Position numbers and translations under genes: made by a program
The notes under the pieces: generated by a model
What the model saw: only the letters and a program-made list of their open reading frames with translations
Told to the model about the DNA's origin: nothing
Databases searched by the model: none
Part shown: piece after piece, positions 34,206 to 42,127 of the stretch
How the letters are laid out: every line of letters begins with the position of its first letter
How positions within the stretch are numbered: the stretch's first letter is position 1
Assembly: GCA_026391675.1 (NCBI GenBank)
Contig: JAPLDQ010000012.1
Span: 1 to 64,000 of the forward strand
Direction of reading: 5' to 3'
Length of the DNA stretch: 64,000 bases
DNA from: Bacteroidota bacterium
Lineage (GTDB): Bacteria; Bacteroidota; Bacteroidia; Bacteroidales; JACABE01

Positions 34206-36362
34206 ATGAACCTTCACGAAATTAAGGCTAATCGCAAGATTATAGCCAGTTACAAGTATCAGTTAGCACCTGTGGAAAAGGGCTACAACAACAGAACATT
34301 GTATGTAAATGTTGGCGAAAATCAAATCAAGGAAAAAGCTGTGAGCCAGGAAATGAAAGAAAAATTCATCGGTGGCAAAGGCTTTGGCTTAAAATTATTA
34401 TGGGATGCTACAAAACCCAATACCAAATGGAACGATCCCGAAAATGAAATCGTTATTGCAGGTGGTCCTATCTGCGGTATTACCCAGTATTCAGGTACAG
34501 GAAAATCAATAGTAGTAGGTATTTCACCACAGACTGACTCCATCATGGACAGCAATGTGGGTGGTTTCTTTGGTCCTTACTCAAAGTTTTCAGGTTTTGA
34601 TGCTGTTGAATTACAAGGCATCGCAAAACAAAATGTAATTGTTTACATCAATGGTATTGATGGCGTGGTTGAAATTTTCGAAGCACCTGAAGGACTGGCA
34701 TACGACAGCCATTTATTGGGCGAAGAATTACATGAAATGTTTGCCGATAATGAAAGAGATAAATACAACGTAGCTGTTGTATCGAGTGGTAAAGCTGCTG
34801 AGCAGTCATTAATCGGTATGCTCAACTTTACTTTTTATGATATGAAACGTAAGGTAGTTCGCTTGAAACAAGCCGGTCGCGGTGGTTTAGGAACCATTTT
34901 CCGTCAGAAAAACATACTGGCACTGGTAGCAAAAGTTCCCGGTGTTAAGGGTAACTTAAACAATGTGGTAAACCTCGAAGCCATTATGGAACGTGGCCGC
35001 AAATTCAACAAAGAAATGCGCGAACTGGATGATTCACAATGCGAAATGCGTTCAAAAGGTACCGCTCACCTGGTTGAAGTCATGGATGCTTATGATTTGT
35101 TACCAACTCATAATTTTAAATTCGGTAAACATCCTGATGCCTATAAAATCAATTCAGAAGTTTGGAAAAGCTTTTTCACACAAGGCGTTCCTGATGGTTG
35201 CTGGATTGGTTGCAACATGGCCTGTGCCAAAGGTGTTGATAATTATGAATTAAGAAGCGGTCCTTACAAAGGACAGAAAGTAATTGTTGACGGTCCTGAA
35301 TATGAAAACGTAGGTGGACTGGGTTCTAATTGCGGTATCTTTAATCCTGATTATATCATTGAATCCAATTTCTACTGCGATACTTACGGTATATGCACCA
35401 TTACCTGGGGAACCCTGATGGCTTTCGTTATGGAATGCTGGGAAAAAGGCATCTTAAACGAAGAACGCACCGGTGGTTTAAAATTTAACTGGGGTAATGC
35501 CGATGATGCTATGGAAGCATTACATCAATTGGCCCGCGGCGAAGGTTTCGGCAAAATTGCCGGTATGGGAACCCGTAAAATGAAAGAATATTTTGCTGAA
35601 AAAGGCTGGGGCGATTTGAAATTAATGAATGATTTCGGCATGGAAAACAAAGGACTGGAATATTCCCAGTATGTTTCTAAAGAATCATTGGCTCAACAGG
35701 GCGGTTACGCTATGACCAATAAAGGACCTCAGCACGACGAAGCCTGGTTGATTTTTATGGATATGGTTAACAATCAGATACCAACATTTGAAAACAAAGC
35801 TGAAGCTTTGCATTATTTCCCTATGTTCCGCACCTGGTTCGGTTTGATGGGCTTATGCAAATTGCCATGGAACGACGTGGAACCTGAAAACAACAAAGAA
35901 ACTGCTGAACCTGCAAAAGTTCCTGAACATGTTGATAATTACATTACCATTTACAATGCAGTTACAGGTGGAAATATTGACAAATATGAATTAATCCGCC
36001 AGTCCGAAAGGGTTTATAATTTCCAGCGTATTTTCAATATCCGCAGGGGATTTGGTTTAAGAAAACACGATGCACAACCTTACCGTGCAGCTGGTCCTGT
36101 AACTGTTGAAGAATACTTATCACGTCAGGAACGTTACGACAAGCAAATGAAAGAGCTGATAGGCGTTAACCCTGAAGGCAAAACCAATGAAGAAAAAGTA
36201 GCCATCACCCGCGCTTACCGCGAAGACCGCTATGAACAACTGTTGGATGCTGTATACAAACGCCGTGGATGGAACAAAAATGGCGTTCCTACAATAGAAC
36301 ACCTGAAAAATCTGGGTATGGATTTACCTCAGTTATTGGAAGTAATAACTCCTCTACAATAA
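34206..36362 (+). CDS. Aldehyde ferredoxin oxidoreductase family enzyme (tungstopterin, 4Fe-4S)
   Basis: 718 residues, about 100 more than the archaeal type enzymes (about 605). The N-terminal pterin-binding domain is recognisable (TLYVNVGENQ, FIGGKGFGLKLL, GPICGITQYSGTGKS, SNVGGFFGPYSKFSGFD). The cluster ligands appear as C332, C336 and C340 (CWIGCNMAC, C-x3-C-x3-C instead of the usual C-x2-C-x3-C) and C551 (GLCKLPWND). Family members oxidise aldehydes to acids, passing electrons to ferredoxin. A C-terminal extension (about 590-718) is rich in charged residues (VTVEEYLSRQERYDKQM). It stands alone between its own promoter and terminator; the exact substrate is unknown. Confidence 0.88.
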   Translation: MNLHEIKANRKIIASYKYQLAPVEKGYNNRTLYVNVGENQIKEKAVSQEMKEKFIGGKGFGLKLLWDATKPNTKWNDPENEIVIAGGPICGITQYSGTGKSIVVGISPQTDSIMDSNVGGFFGPYSKFSGFDAVELQGIAKQNVIVYINGIDGVVEIFEAPEGLAYDSHLLGEELHEMFADNERDKYNVAVVSSGKAAEQSLIGMLNFTFYDMKRKVVRLKQAGRGGLGTIFRQKNILALVAKVPGVKGNLNNVVNLEAIMERGRKFNKEMRELDDSQCEMRSKGTAHLVEVMDAYDLLPTHNFKFGKHPDAYKINSEVWKSFFTQGVPDGCWIGCNMACAKGVDNYELRSGPYKGQKVIVDGPEYENVGGLGSNCGIFNPDYIIESNFYCDTYGICTITWGTLMAFVMECWEKGILNEERTGGLKFNWGNADDAMEALHQLARGEGFGKIAGMGTRKMKEYFAEKGWGDLKLMNDFGMENKGLEYSQYVSKESLAQQGGYAMTNKGPQHDEAWLIFMDMVNNQIPTFENKAEALHYFPMFRTWFGLMGLCKLPWNDVEPENNKETAEPAKVPEHVDNYITIYNAVTGGNIDKYELIRQSERVYNFQRIFNIRRGFGLRKHDAQPYRAAGPVTVEEYLSRQERYDKQMKELIGVNPEGKTNEEKVAITRAYREDRYEQLLDAVYKRRGWNKNGVPTIEHLKNLGMDLPQLLEVITPLQ

Positions 36363-36368
36363 TAACGA

Positions 36369-36394
36369 AAAACCCGCTTTAGCGGGTTTTTTTT
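36369..36394 (+). terminator. Rho-independent terminator of the AOR gene
   Basis: AAAACCCGCT (36369-36378), TT loop, AGCGGGTTTT (36381-36390), then more Ts. It starts 7 bp after the stop codon. The stem is GC-rich, in contrast to the AT-rich surroundings. Confidence 0.85.
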
Positions 36395-36401
36395 ATTTCA
36401 T

Positions 36402-37361
36402 TTACATATTCCTGTAAACCAGATTCTCAAATAATCTTATTTTTACCTGAATTGCTGACAGATTTGATATAGAACTTATTACCGGCATTTGATAAAAAGT
36501 ATAATATTGCCAACTCATTCTACCTGTTTCAGATTTATATTCCTGATTGATTTCAATAAAATTATCAATTTTATTAATGAGTTTGTTTCCTTTTAAAACA
36601 TTATTACAATATCCATAATAGTCTGATAATAAAGATTGAACATCATTTGCTCTTCCTTTGTCAAACATAATTCTTTGGCTAATATCTGAACTTGTTATAG
36701 TTCTTATTTCTGAATAATTGCGAAAAGGACTTCCACCATTTGTTTCAATCGCCAATTCCTTTTTTAATTCTTCTATCTTATCTATAATAGTTTGAGTTTT
36801 TTTATGAAATTCCATTAAAGATGATGTCTTATTGCTGTCTCTCTGTTCAATTATCTTACTATTCATTTCATTGAGTTCTGAAGCAACAAATTCAAAATTA
36901 GTATTGCTCTGAATCATCCCGTTTTTAACATTATTGCTTATACCCCTGTTTCCAAAACCAAATGTAACAGCACATAAAATTATAAGTAAATTAATGGTGG
37001 ATAATTGTACTTTACGCTTTTCAGCATTTGTAAACAATTCCGTTAAATACCACACAAAGAGCAAAATCATTAGTATGGTAAATGAAAAGTAATATATCAT
37101 ATATCCTCCCGGATAATGTAAAATCAAGAACAAAATACCTAAATTAAATAATATTGCAAAAGAAGCTGCAATTATTGGGAAAACCGATTTTGTTTCAAAA
37201 AAAGTCAACAAACCCTTTAGAATCAGAAAAATTGGGAACAATAGTCCCATTCCCAAAAGCATCATAATATTTTGACCCGGAATTTGTTGAAATTTCATAA
37301 TCACAGCTAATGCTATTATTAAAGATGTTAAACCGCCAAAAATATTAGTTGTTTTCTTCAT
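36402..37361 (-). CDS. Hypothetical membrane protein with coiled-coil region
   Basis: 319 residues from the ATG at 37361; an ATG 13 codons upstream is less likely because the MKK start leads straight into a membrane segment. There are four hydrophobic segments in the first 130 residues (GGLTSLIIALAVIM, MMLLGMGLLFPIFLIL, FPIIAASFAILFNLGILFL, MIYYFSFTILMILLFVWYL) and one at about 150 (INLLIILCAVTFGFG), then a mostly helical, charged exterior domain with the segment KKTQTIIDKIEELKKEL. I do not recognise the family. It is convergent with the AOR gene and shares its terminator region. Confidence 0.6.
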   Translation of the reverse strand: MKKTTNIFGGLTSLIIALAVIMKFQQIPGQNIMMLLGMGLLFPIFLILKGLLTFFETKSVFPIIAASFAILFNLGILFLILHYPGGYMIYYFSFTILMILLFVWYLTELFTNAEKRKVQLSTINLLIILCAVTFGFGNRGISNNVKNGMIQSNTNFEFVASELNEMNSKIIEQRDSNKTSSLMEFHKKTQTIIDKIEELKKELAIETNGGSPFRNYSEIRTITSSDISQRIMFDKGRANDVQSLLSDYYGYCNNVLKGNKLINKIDNFIEINQEYKSETGRMSWQYYTFYQMPVISSISNLSAIQVKIRLFENLVYRNM

Positions 37362-37431
37362 TTTAATAGAATTTATTGTTTTTTTGAAACAAATATACAT
37401 GAAAAAATAATCTGTTTCTACTTATTGAAAA

Positions 37432-37470
37432 TTATTTCAATAAAATTGAAATAAATTAATACTAAATTTG
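37432..37470 (+). promoter_or_regulatory. Promoter with inverted repeat before the AhpD-like gene
   Basis: TTATTTCAAT (37432-37441), 3-bp spacer, ATTGAAATAA (37445-37454) is a perfect 23-bp inverted repeat just upstream of the -7 box TAAATTTG (37463-37470). It occupies the -33 region, so a bound protein would control access of the polymerase. The start codon is at 37497. Confidence 0.6.
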
Positions 37471-37496
37471 TGGCTTAATCATTAAAAATAAAAATT

Positions 37497-38027
37497 ATGT
37501 CTCTTTTAAAATTAGTAGAACAAGAAGAAGCTACGGGAAAAGTAGCTGAAATATACGAAAAAATGACAAGTACTATGGGATTTATCCCCAATGCATTTAA
37601 AATTTTCAGTCCGAGCGAGCATGTAATAAACCAACAGGTAACCAACCTGTTTTACTATTTCCGTCACCCTAAACTGAGCGGTAAATTATTGTCGTTTATC
37701 CGTTTACTGGTTTCTGAAAAGGAAAAATGCGAATATTGCGTTAGTATGAACACCGGCATTTTGTTTCAATATGGTGTTTTACCGGATATGATCAGTGAAA
37801 TTTTTAAAGACCCCTCCAAAGCACCGCTGGAAGAAAACGAACTGGCCTTGTTGTTATTTATCCTTAAGGTAGTTAAGGATTCCAACTCCACGACCAAAGA
37901 AGATATGGATAAACTCCACAGTTTAGGCTGGTCCGATGCCGAAATCCTTGATGCCACTTACCACGGAGCCACCAGCGTAGCTTCCGACATGGTATTTAAT
38001 GCGTTTAAGCTGGAATTGGATAAATAA
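37497..38027 (+). CDS. AhpD-like carboxymuconolactone decarboxylase family protein
   Basis: 176 residues, all-alpha. The redox motif is C78-E-Y-C81 (EKCEYCVSMN), with the expected neighbouring residues for AhpD-type alkylhydroperoxidases, which cycle a disulfide to reduce peroxides or peroxiredoxin partners. It begins MSLLKLVEQEEATGKVAEIYEKM, typical of the subgroup. It is monocistronic, with an inverted repeat in its promoter that suggests regulation, possibly by peroxide stress (inference only). Confidence 0.8.
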   Translation: MSLLKLVEQEEATGKVAEIYEKMTSTMGFIPNAFKIFSPSEHVINQQVTNLFYYFRHPKLSGKLLSFIRLLVSEKEKCEYCVSMNTGILFQYGVLPDMISEIFKDPSKAPLEENELALLLFILKVVKDSNSTTKEDMDKLHSLGWSDAEILDATYHGATSVASDMVFNAFKLELDK

Positions 38028-38051
38028 ATCAACAATATAAAAACCTATTAT

Positions 38052-38097
38052 AAAAGTGTACAAATCTTACTAATTTTGTTTGACTTTGTACACTTTT
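38052..38097 (+). promoter_or_regulatory. Inverted repeat and -7 box upstream of the 126-residue gene
   Basis: AAAAGTGTACAAA (38052-38064) and TTTGTACACTTTT (38085-38097) are perfect 13-bp arms with a 20-bp spacer that holds TAATTTTG (38071-38078), a -7 box. The TTTGTACACTT half also occurs before the AOR gene. The T-run after the right arm means it may double as a terminator for the AhpD-like gene. Confidence 0.55.
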
Positions 38098-38146
38098 TTA
38101 TAGATAAGGTTTATATAAACTGGTTACATATTAAAACTATCAGAAA

Positions 38147-38527
38147 ATGATGCTGGATTATATTGATAATATTAATGCTTACGGCGATAATGTGGTCCGG
38201 CTTTACGACTTTGACCGTCTGCAGGCTGTGAAGTTCAGACAATGCTTACAGGAAACAATAATTATAAATAATAAAGAGCTCGACCTGAGCAGCTGTGACT
38301 TTATTGAAGGGAGAAACTGCAATCTGATACTGCGTATTTCTGAAGAAGACGAAGGAATAACTACATCCGACGATATAAATTTCTATTGCGACCTTACCTT
38401 TAAAGGATATGAACAAATGATAGCATTACTGGCTCTGTTTTGTACAAAAGAAACCAAAGGCCATCAATATTTATATGATGTTGATTCCTTAACAGATTTT
38501 CTGTTTTCACCATGCGGGACATGGTAA
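38147..38527 (+). CDS. Hypothetical protein
   Basis: 126 residues, acidic, no signal peptide or membrane segment, and I do not recognise the family. Visible features are LYDFDRLQAVKFRQCLQETI near the N-terminus, a probable beta-rich centre (NLILRISEEDEGI, INFYCDLTFKGYEQMIALL), and a C-terminal SPCGTW. There are five Cys in total, including the one two residues from the end. It is preceded by a palindromic promoter region shared in part with the AOR gene, which hints at coregulation. Confidence 0.6.
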   Translation: MMLDYIDNINAYGDNVVRLYDFDRLQAVKFRQCLQETIIINNKELDLSSCDFIEGRNCNLILRISEEDEGITTSDDINFYCDLTFKGYEQMIALLALFCTKETKGHQYLYDVDSLTDFLFSPCGTW

Positions 38528-38600
38528 AGCTTTAACTTTACAACACATTAATCTTTGTTATTTTCTTAAACAATTTGTAATTTTTAAAAATCAATAAACC

Positions 38601-39398
38601 ATGAATAAAAAAGCCATTATTCTTAATACAAGCATGCTATTTGTTATTGCTACATTGTGGCAACAGACTTTGCATGAGTTGGGCCATTTTATAGCTGCCA
38701 TATTGCTTCATTCGAAAGACATTTCAATTTATCATAATTATGTTCAGCATGATTCTTCAGCACTTACATTATCAGCAAGATTGATAATTGCAGCATCTGG
38801 ACCTTTATTCAGTCTGGTATTGGGTATATTCTTTCATATCGTCTGTGCATCTTTTAAAAAAAGAAATTTGCTTTTTCTTTTCTTTCTGTTTATGAGTGTA
38901 TTTGGCTACATCAATTTCGGTGGTTACTTACTGGTATCCCCATTTTTCACTGGAGGTGATACCGGTTTTATTTTCCTCAGCTTAGGTTTTCCAATTTGGC
39001 TGACTATTACAATGGCTATAATTGGCGCTGTTTTCCTGTTTTTTATTGTAAAGATATTAAGTAGATTTTTTGTTGAAATGGCAACAGAAGAAATAATGAA
39101 TAACAAATCTGAACGGAGAATTTTTATTGGTTCATTGGTAAAATATCCTTTATTTCTCGGTATTATAATTACAGCATTATTAAATCTGCCTGTTGTAACA
39201 TTTTTAAGCTTATTGTATCCAATTTTCAGTCCTTTTACCTTGTTCTGGAGCTATGGTTATTTATTGGATTCCCAATATCCTTCAACAAATGCAAATAAAG
39301 CGTTTGATAAACTAACAACGATATCTCCCCTCATCATTATTGCTTTTATCCTGACAATCATTTGTAACCGTTTATTCGTAATTGGAATTCATTGGTAA
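38601..39398 (+). CDS. Membrane protein with M50-like HExxH motif
   Basis: 265 residues with six or seven hydrophobic segments. The first holds TLHELGHFIAAILL (HExxH at about 26-30), which with the following SGPLFSLVLGI (about 72-82) resembles the site-2/M50 zinc metalloprotease layout, as in M50B-like or PqqD-type integral proteins. A third metal ligand (the NPDG motif of S2P) is not visible, so catalysis is uncertain. Function unknown. Confidence 0.65.
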   Translation: MNKKAIILNTSMLFVIATLWQQTLHELGHFIAAILLHSKDISIYHNYVQHDSSALTLSARLIIAASGPLFSLVLGIFFHIVCASFKKRNLLFLFFLFMSVFGYINFGGYLLVSPFFTGGDTGFIFLSLGFPIWLTITMAIIGAVFLFFIVKILSRFFVEMATEEIMNNKSERRIFIGSLVKYPLFLGIIITALLNLPVVTFLSLLYPIFSPFTLFWSYGYLLDSQYPSTNANKAFDKLTTISPLIIIAFILTIICNRLFVIGIHW

Positions 39399-39482
39399 TT
39401 CAATGAACTAAAAATTGATAAATTTCAACAAAATCTTTAGCCATTTGTTATTTATATTTTAGAAATTTAAAATGATAATATT

Positions 39483-39923
39483 ATGGCAAGTGTCAGTACC
39501 TATCTTAACTTTCCCCGTCATACCGAGGAAGTTTTCAATTTTTATAAATCAGTTTTTGGTGGTGAGTTCAGCGGTGGCGGTATAGCCCGTCTCGGCGACT
39601 TCCCTCCTTCGGAAGGCATGCCACAACTGGCAGAAGAAGACAAAAACCTCATCATGCATATTGAATTACCCATACTCGGCTGTCATTTGCTGATGGGAAC
39701 AGATGCACCAGAATCCATGGGTTTTAGTGTTAAATATGGCAATAATGTATACATCAACCTGGATCCTGATTCTAAAGCTGAAACGAAAAGGCTTTTCGAT
39801 GCTTTATCAGCCGGCGGCAAAATAGAAATGGAACTTCAGGAAATGTTCTGGGGCGCCTACTATGGCAGCTGTACCGATAAATACGGCATTCAATGGATGT
39901 TTAACTGCACCGCAAAACAATAA
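39483..39923 (+). CDS. VOC family protein (PhnB-like)
   Basis: 146 residues. The pattern VSTYLNFPRHTEEVFNFYKSVFGGEF at the start, a central HIELPILGCHLLMGTDAP, and the final MFWGAYYGSCTDKYGIQWMFNC are diagnostic of the PhnB/YjdN branch of the vicinal-oxygen-chelate superfamily. Most members have no established substrate. The next genes are of the same kind of small, often coregulated protein (SRPBCC, YdeI-like). Confidence 0.88.
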   Translation: MASVSTYLNFPRHTEEVFNFYKSVFGGEFSGGGIARLGDFPPSEGMPQLAEEDKNLIMHIELPILGCHLLMGTDAPESMGFSVKYGNNVYINLDPDSKAETKRLFDALSAGGKIEMELQEMFWGAYYGSCTDKYGIQWMFNCTAKQ

Positions 39924-39927
39924 TAAA

Positions 39928-40094
39928 TTGCCACAAAGGCACGAAGACACAAAGTTTTATTTATTGTTCTTCGTGTTTTTGTAAAATCGTAATTAAATAT
40001 AATATTTTATTGTAAAATAAAACAATAATCAGCTATAGGGGCTTTAGACACTAAATTATAATTTTTATTAGTGCCTTTGTGTCTTTGTAGCAAA
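39928..40094. repeat. Inverted CACAAAG-type repeats bounding a 184-bp gap
   Basis: ATTGCCACAAAGGCAC begins the left end (39927-39954), and GTGCCTTTGTGTCTTTGTAGCAA (40071-40093) is the right end in inverted orientation. Nothing coding is visible between them. A similar run (CACTAAGGCACAAAGGCACAAAG) lies at 28243-28265. Confidence 0.6.
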
Positions 40095-40107
40095 ATAAAT
40101 AAGATAT

Positions 40108-40515
40108 ATGAAAATAACTGTTAAAACAAAAGTTCTTGCTCCTATTGAAAAAGCATGGCAATGCTGGACAACTCCTGAAGATATCGTAAAATGGAATTTT
40201 GCCAGCGACGAGTGGCATTGCCCTAAGGCTGAAAATGATTTCCGTCAGCATGGTAAATTTGTTTACCGTATGGAAGCCAAAGACGGAAGTTTTGGCTTTG
40301 ATTTCTGGGGCATCTACGACAATATCGAAAATCAGAAATTAATAGAAATTACCATGGGAGATAACAGAAAACTAAGCATAAGTTTTATTGCTGATGGTGA
40401 TTCTACATTAGTTATTGAAAATTTTGAAGCAGAAGCAATAAACACTGAAGAATTACAAAGAACCGGCTGGCAGGCGATACTGGATAATTTTAAAAAACAT
40501 GTGGAATCTAAATAA
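40108..40515 (+). CDS. SRPBCC (AHSA1-like) domain protein
   Basis: 135 residues. The sequence MKITVKTKVLAPIEKAWQCWTTPEDIVKWNFA is the first strand and helix of the START/AHSA1 fold, and the C-terminal helix (LQRTGWQAILDNFKKHVES) is likewise typical. The fold binds hydrophobic ligands; no specific function can be inferred. A YdeI-like gene starts 19 bp downstream and is probably in the same operon. Confidence 0.88.
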   Translation: MKITVKTKVLAPIEKAWQCWTTPEDIVKWNFASDEWHCPKAENDFRQHGKFVYRMEAKDGSFGFDFWGIYDNIENQKLIEITMGDNRKLSISFIADGDSTLVIENFEAEAINTEELQRTGWQAILDNFKKHVESK

Positions 40516-40534
40516 TAAAAACACAATTTAATAA

Positions 40535-41155
40535 ATGGGAAAAACAGATATTAGAATTGATGCTTATATTGAAAAAGCTGAAACATTTGCCCGTCCTATC
40601 TTAACACATTTACGTGCGTTGGTGCATGAAGCCAATCCTGATGTAGTGGAAACCATCAAATGGGGATTTGCTTCATTTGATTACAAAGGAACCTATTGCA
40701 GTATGGCTTCCTTCAAGCAGCATGTTGTTTTTGGCTTCTGGAAATCAGATTTGATTAAAGATACTAAAGGTTATCTGGTTAAACGTTCCTATCAGGGTGG
40801 CGAGGCCATGGGAAATCTTGGCAGAATAACAAAACTTGAAGATTTACCTCCTGATGAAATTTTGATGGATTTTATACTTCAAGCCAAAAAGTTAAATGAT
40901 GATGGCATTAAAATAGCTGCCCGTCCCAAAGCTGAAAAAACAGAACTGATTATACCTGATTATTTTACAGCAGCCCTGCAATCTAACAAAAAAGCAATGG
41001 AAGTTTTTGAAAAATTCAGCTATTCCGCTAAAAAAGAATATGTTGTGTGGATTACCGAAGCCAAAACCGAAAAAACCAGACTTGAAAGATTGAACACTGC
41101 GGTTGAATGGATTAGTGAAGGCAAAATCAGAAACTGGAAATATATTAAGTGCTAA
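40535..41155 (+). CDS. YdeI/OmpD-associated family protein with DUF1801-like domain
   Basis: 206 residues. The first part (LRALVHEANPDVVETIKWGFASFDYKG, then ASFKQHVVFGFWKSDL) is DUF1801-like, a small alpha/beta domain. The second (LIIPDYFTAALQSNKKAMEVFEKFSYSAKKEYVVWITEAKTEKTRLERL) is the OmdA/YdeI domain, which is linked to resistance to some peptides in Enterobacteria. It is cytoplasmic by sequence. It lies next to the SRPBCC gene, and the second copy of the 140-bp repeat follows. Confidence 0.85.
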   Translation: MGKTDIRIDAYIEKAETFARPILTHLRALVHEANPDVVETIKWGFASFDYKGTYCSMASFKQHVVFGFWKSDLIKDTKGYLVKRSYQGGEAMGNLGRITKLEDLPPDEILMDFILQAKKLNDDGIKIAARPKAEKTELIIPDYFTAALQSNKKAMEVFEKFSYSAKKEYVVWITEAKTEKTRLERLNTAVEWISEGKIRNWKYIKC

Positions 41156-41186
41156 ACTTTGTGAAACTGATTTAATCAAAACATTC

Positions 41187-41331
41187 ACTATTGACCGACT
41201 AAACTATTTGGGCTAAAGCCCTTTAACTAGTTGCATTATTCATTAGCCCCAGCCTTAAGGCTGGGGCTAATGAATATGATGATTATGCCAGGCTTTAGCC
41301 CAAATCTAAAAATAATTTAATCGTTTAATAG
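41187..41331. repeat. 140-bp nested palindromic repeat, copy 2 (inverted)
   Basis: The outer arms are TTTGGGCTAAAGCC and GGCTTTAGCCCAAA; the inner hairpin TTAGCCCCAGCCTTAAGGCTGGGGCTAA is flanked by ATTCA and TGAAT. It is the inverse of 32361-32504, including flanks (ATTGACCGACTAAACTATTT matches the other end of copy 1). No coding frame is visible in it. Confidence 0.85.
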
Positions 41332-41399
41332 AGTAAAATATTAACGGATTAACAGATAAAAATTTTACTTTTGCTTTAACTTTATAGCATAAAAAAATA

Positions 41400-41558
41400 T
41401 TGGAAACGCAAGTAAAATATAATCTGAATTGTCCTTGCAAAAGGATAAAGCAATGTCAGCGCCATGCCAATTTTGATGAATGAAGTAAATTTCATCATGC
41501 AGATGGAAGTCTGACCAATTGCGAAATAAAAAAGATAAATAATTCACTTTCAGCATGA
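41400..41558 (+). pseudogene. Cys-rich mini-gene with in-frame TGA, overlapping the ogt start
   Basis: Reading from TTG at 41400, the frame gives METQVKYNLNCPCKRIK, then QCQRHANFDE, a TGA at 41481-41483, then SKFHHADGSLTNCEIKK, and ends with TGA at 41556-41558, overlapping the ATG of the ogt-like gene by ATGA. Small proteins of this type have, from memory, C-P-C, C-x-R-H, and a pair C-x-x-C before a His-rich stretch. Here the first Cys of that pair is Phe (TTT) and the second is the TGA. Both are one base from a Cys codon, so decay is more likely than selenocysteine, but the conserved downstream part is striking. Confidence 0.55.
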
Positions 41559-42109
41559 ATCAGATACAGATACAATACTACAATACAACATACGGAGAAC
41601 TGATTTTAGGCAGTTTTAAAAATAAATTATGCTTATGCGACTGGCGCTACCGTAAAATGAGAGCTGCTATTGATTTCAGAATCATAAAAGGACTGGATGC
41701 TGAATTTGTTGAAAAAGAGAATAAGGTTATAAAAAACTGCATTCAGCAACTGGAGGAATATTTTGCCGGAGAAAGAACGCAGTTCGATATTCCGCTATTA
41801 ATGACAGGCACTGATTTTCAAAAGAAAGTATGGAATGAGCTATTAAAAATAGAATATGGCAGCACTTCCAGCTATCTGCAACTGGCAGAAAAAATCGGTG
41901 ATAAAAATGCCGTCCGAGCGGTAGCCAATGCCAATGGTGCCAATGCAATTTCCATTATAATTCCCTGTCACCGTATCATTGGCAGCAAAGGTGAACTGAT
42001 TGGCTATGCAGGTGGAATTAAATGCAAGGAAAAATTATTAAAACTGGAAAAACGGCTGGCCAAAACGGAAGATATTATAACTCCGGTTCAGTATAGTCTT
42101 GATTTGTAA
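41555..42109 (+). CDS. ogt: Methylated-DNA--protein-cysteine methyltransferase
   Basis: 184 residues. It repairs O6-alkylguanine by transferring the alkyl group to its own Cys. The active-site motif IIPCHRIIG lies at about 135-143, followed by the invariant GYAGGIKCKEKLL; AVANANGANA is the DNA-binding helix region. The N-terminal half contains an unremarkable Ada-like domain. The ATG overlaps the stop of the small Cys-rich reading frame upstream. Confidence 0.92.
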   Translation: MNQIQIQYYNTTYGELILGSFKNKLCLCDWRYRKMRAAIDFRIIKGLDAEFVEKENKVIKNCIQQLEEYFAGERTQFDIPLLMTGTDFQKKVWNELLKIEYGSTSSYLQLAEKIGDKNAVRAVANANGANAISIIIPCHRIIGSKGELIGYAGGIKCKEKLLKLEKRLAKTEDIITPVQYSLDL

Positions 42110-42127
42110 TAATTTTATCAATATAAT

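Noticed and set aside
41481-41483. The TGA as a selenocysteine codon
   Set aside because: The nearby Cys is also lost (TTT, Phe) and I saw no clear hairpin just after the TGA; decay is the simpler reading, though I kept the alternative in the findings.
41365-41556. A 63-codon minus-strand frame opposite the Cys-rich mini-gene
   Set aside because: No recognisable domain, no promoter, and the plus-strand frame has clear similarity to a known small protein type and an ATGA overlap with ogt.
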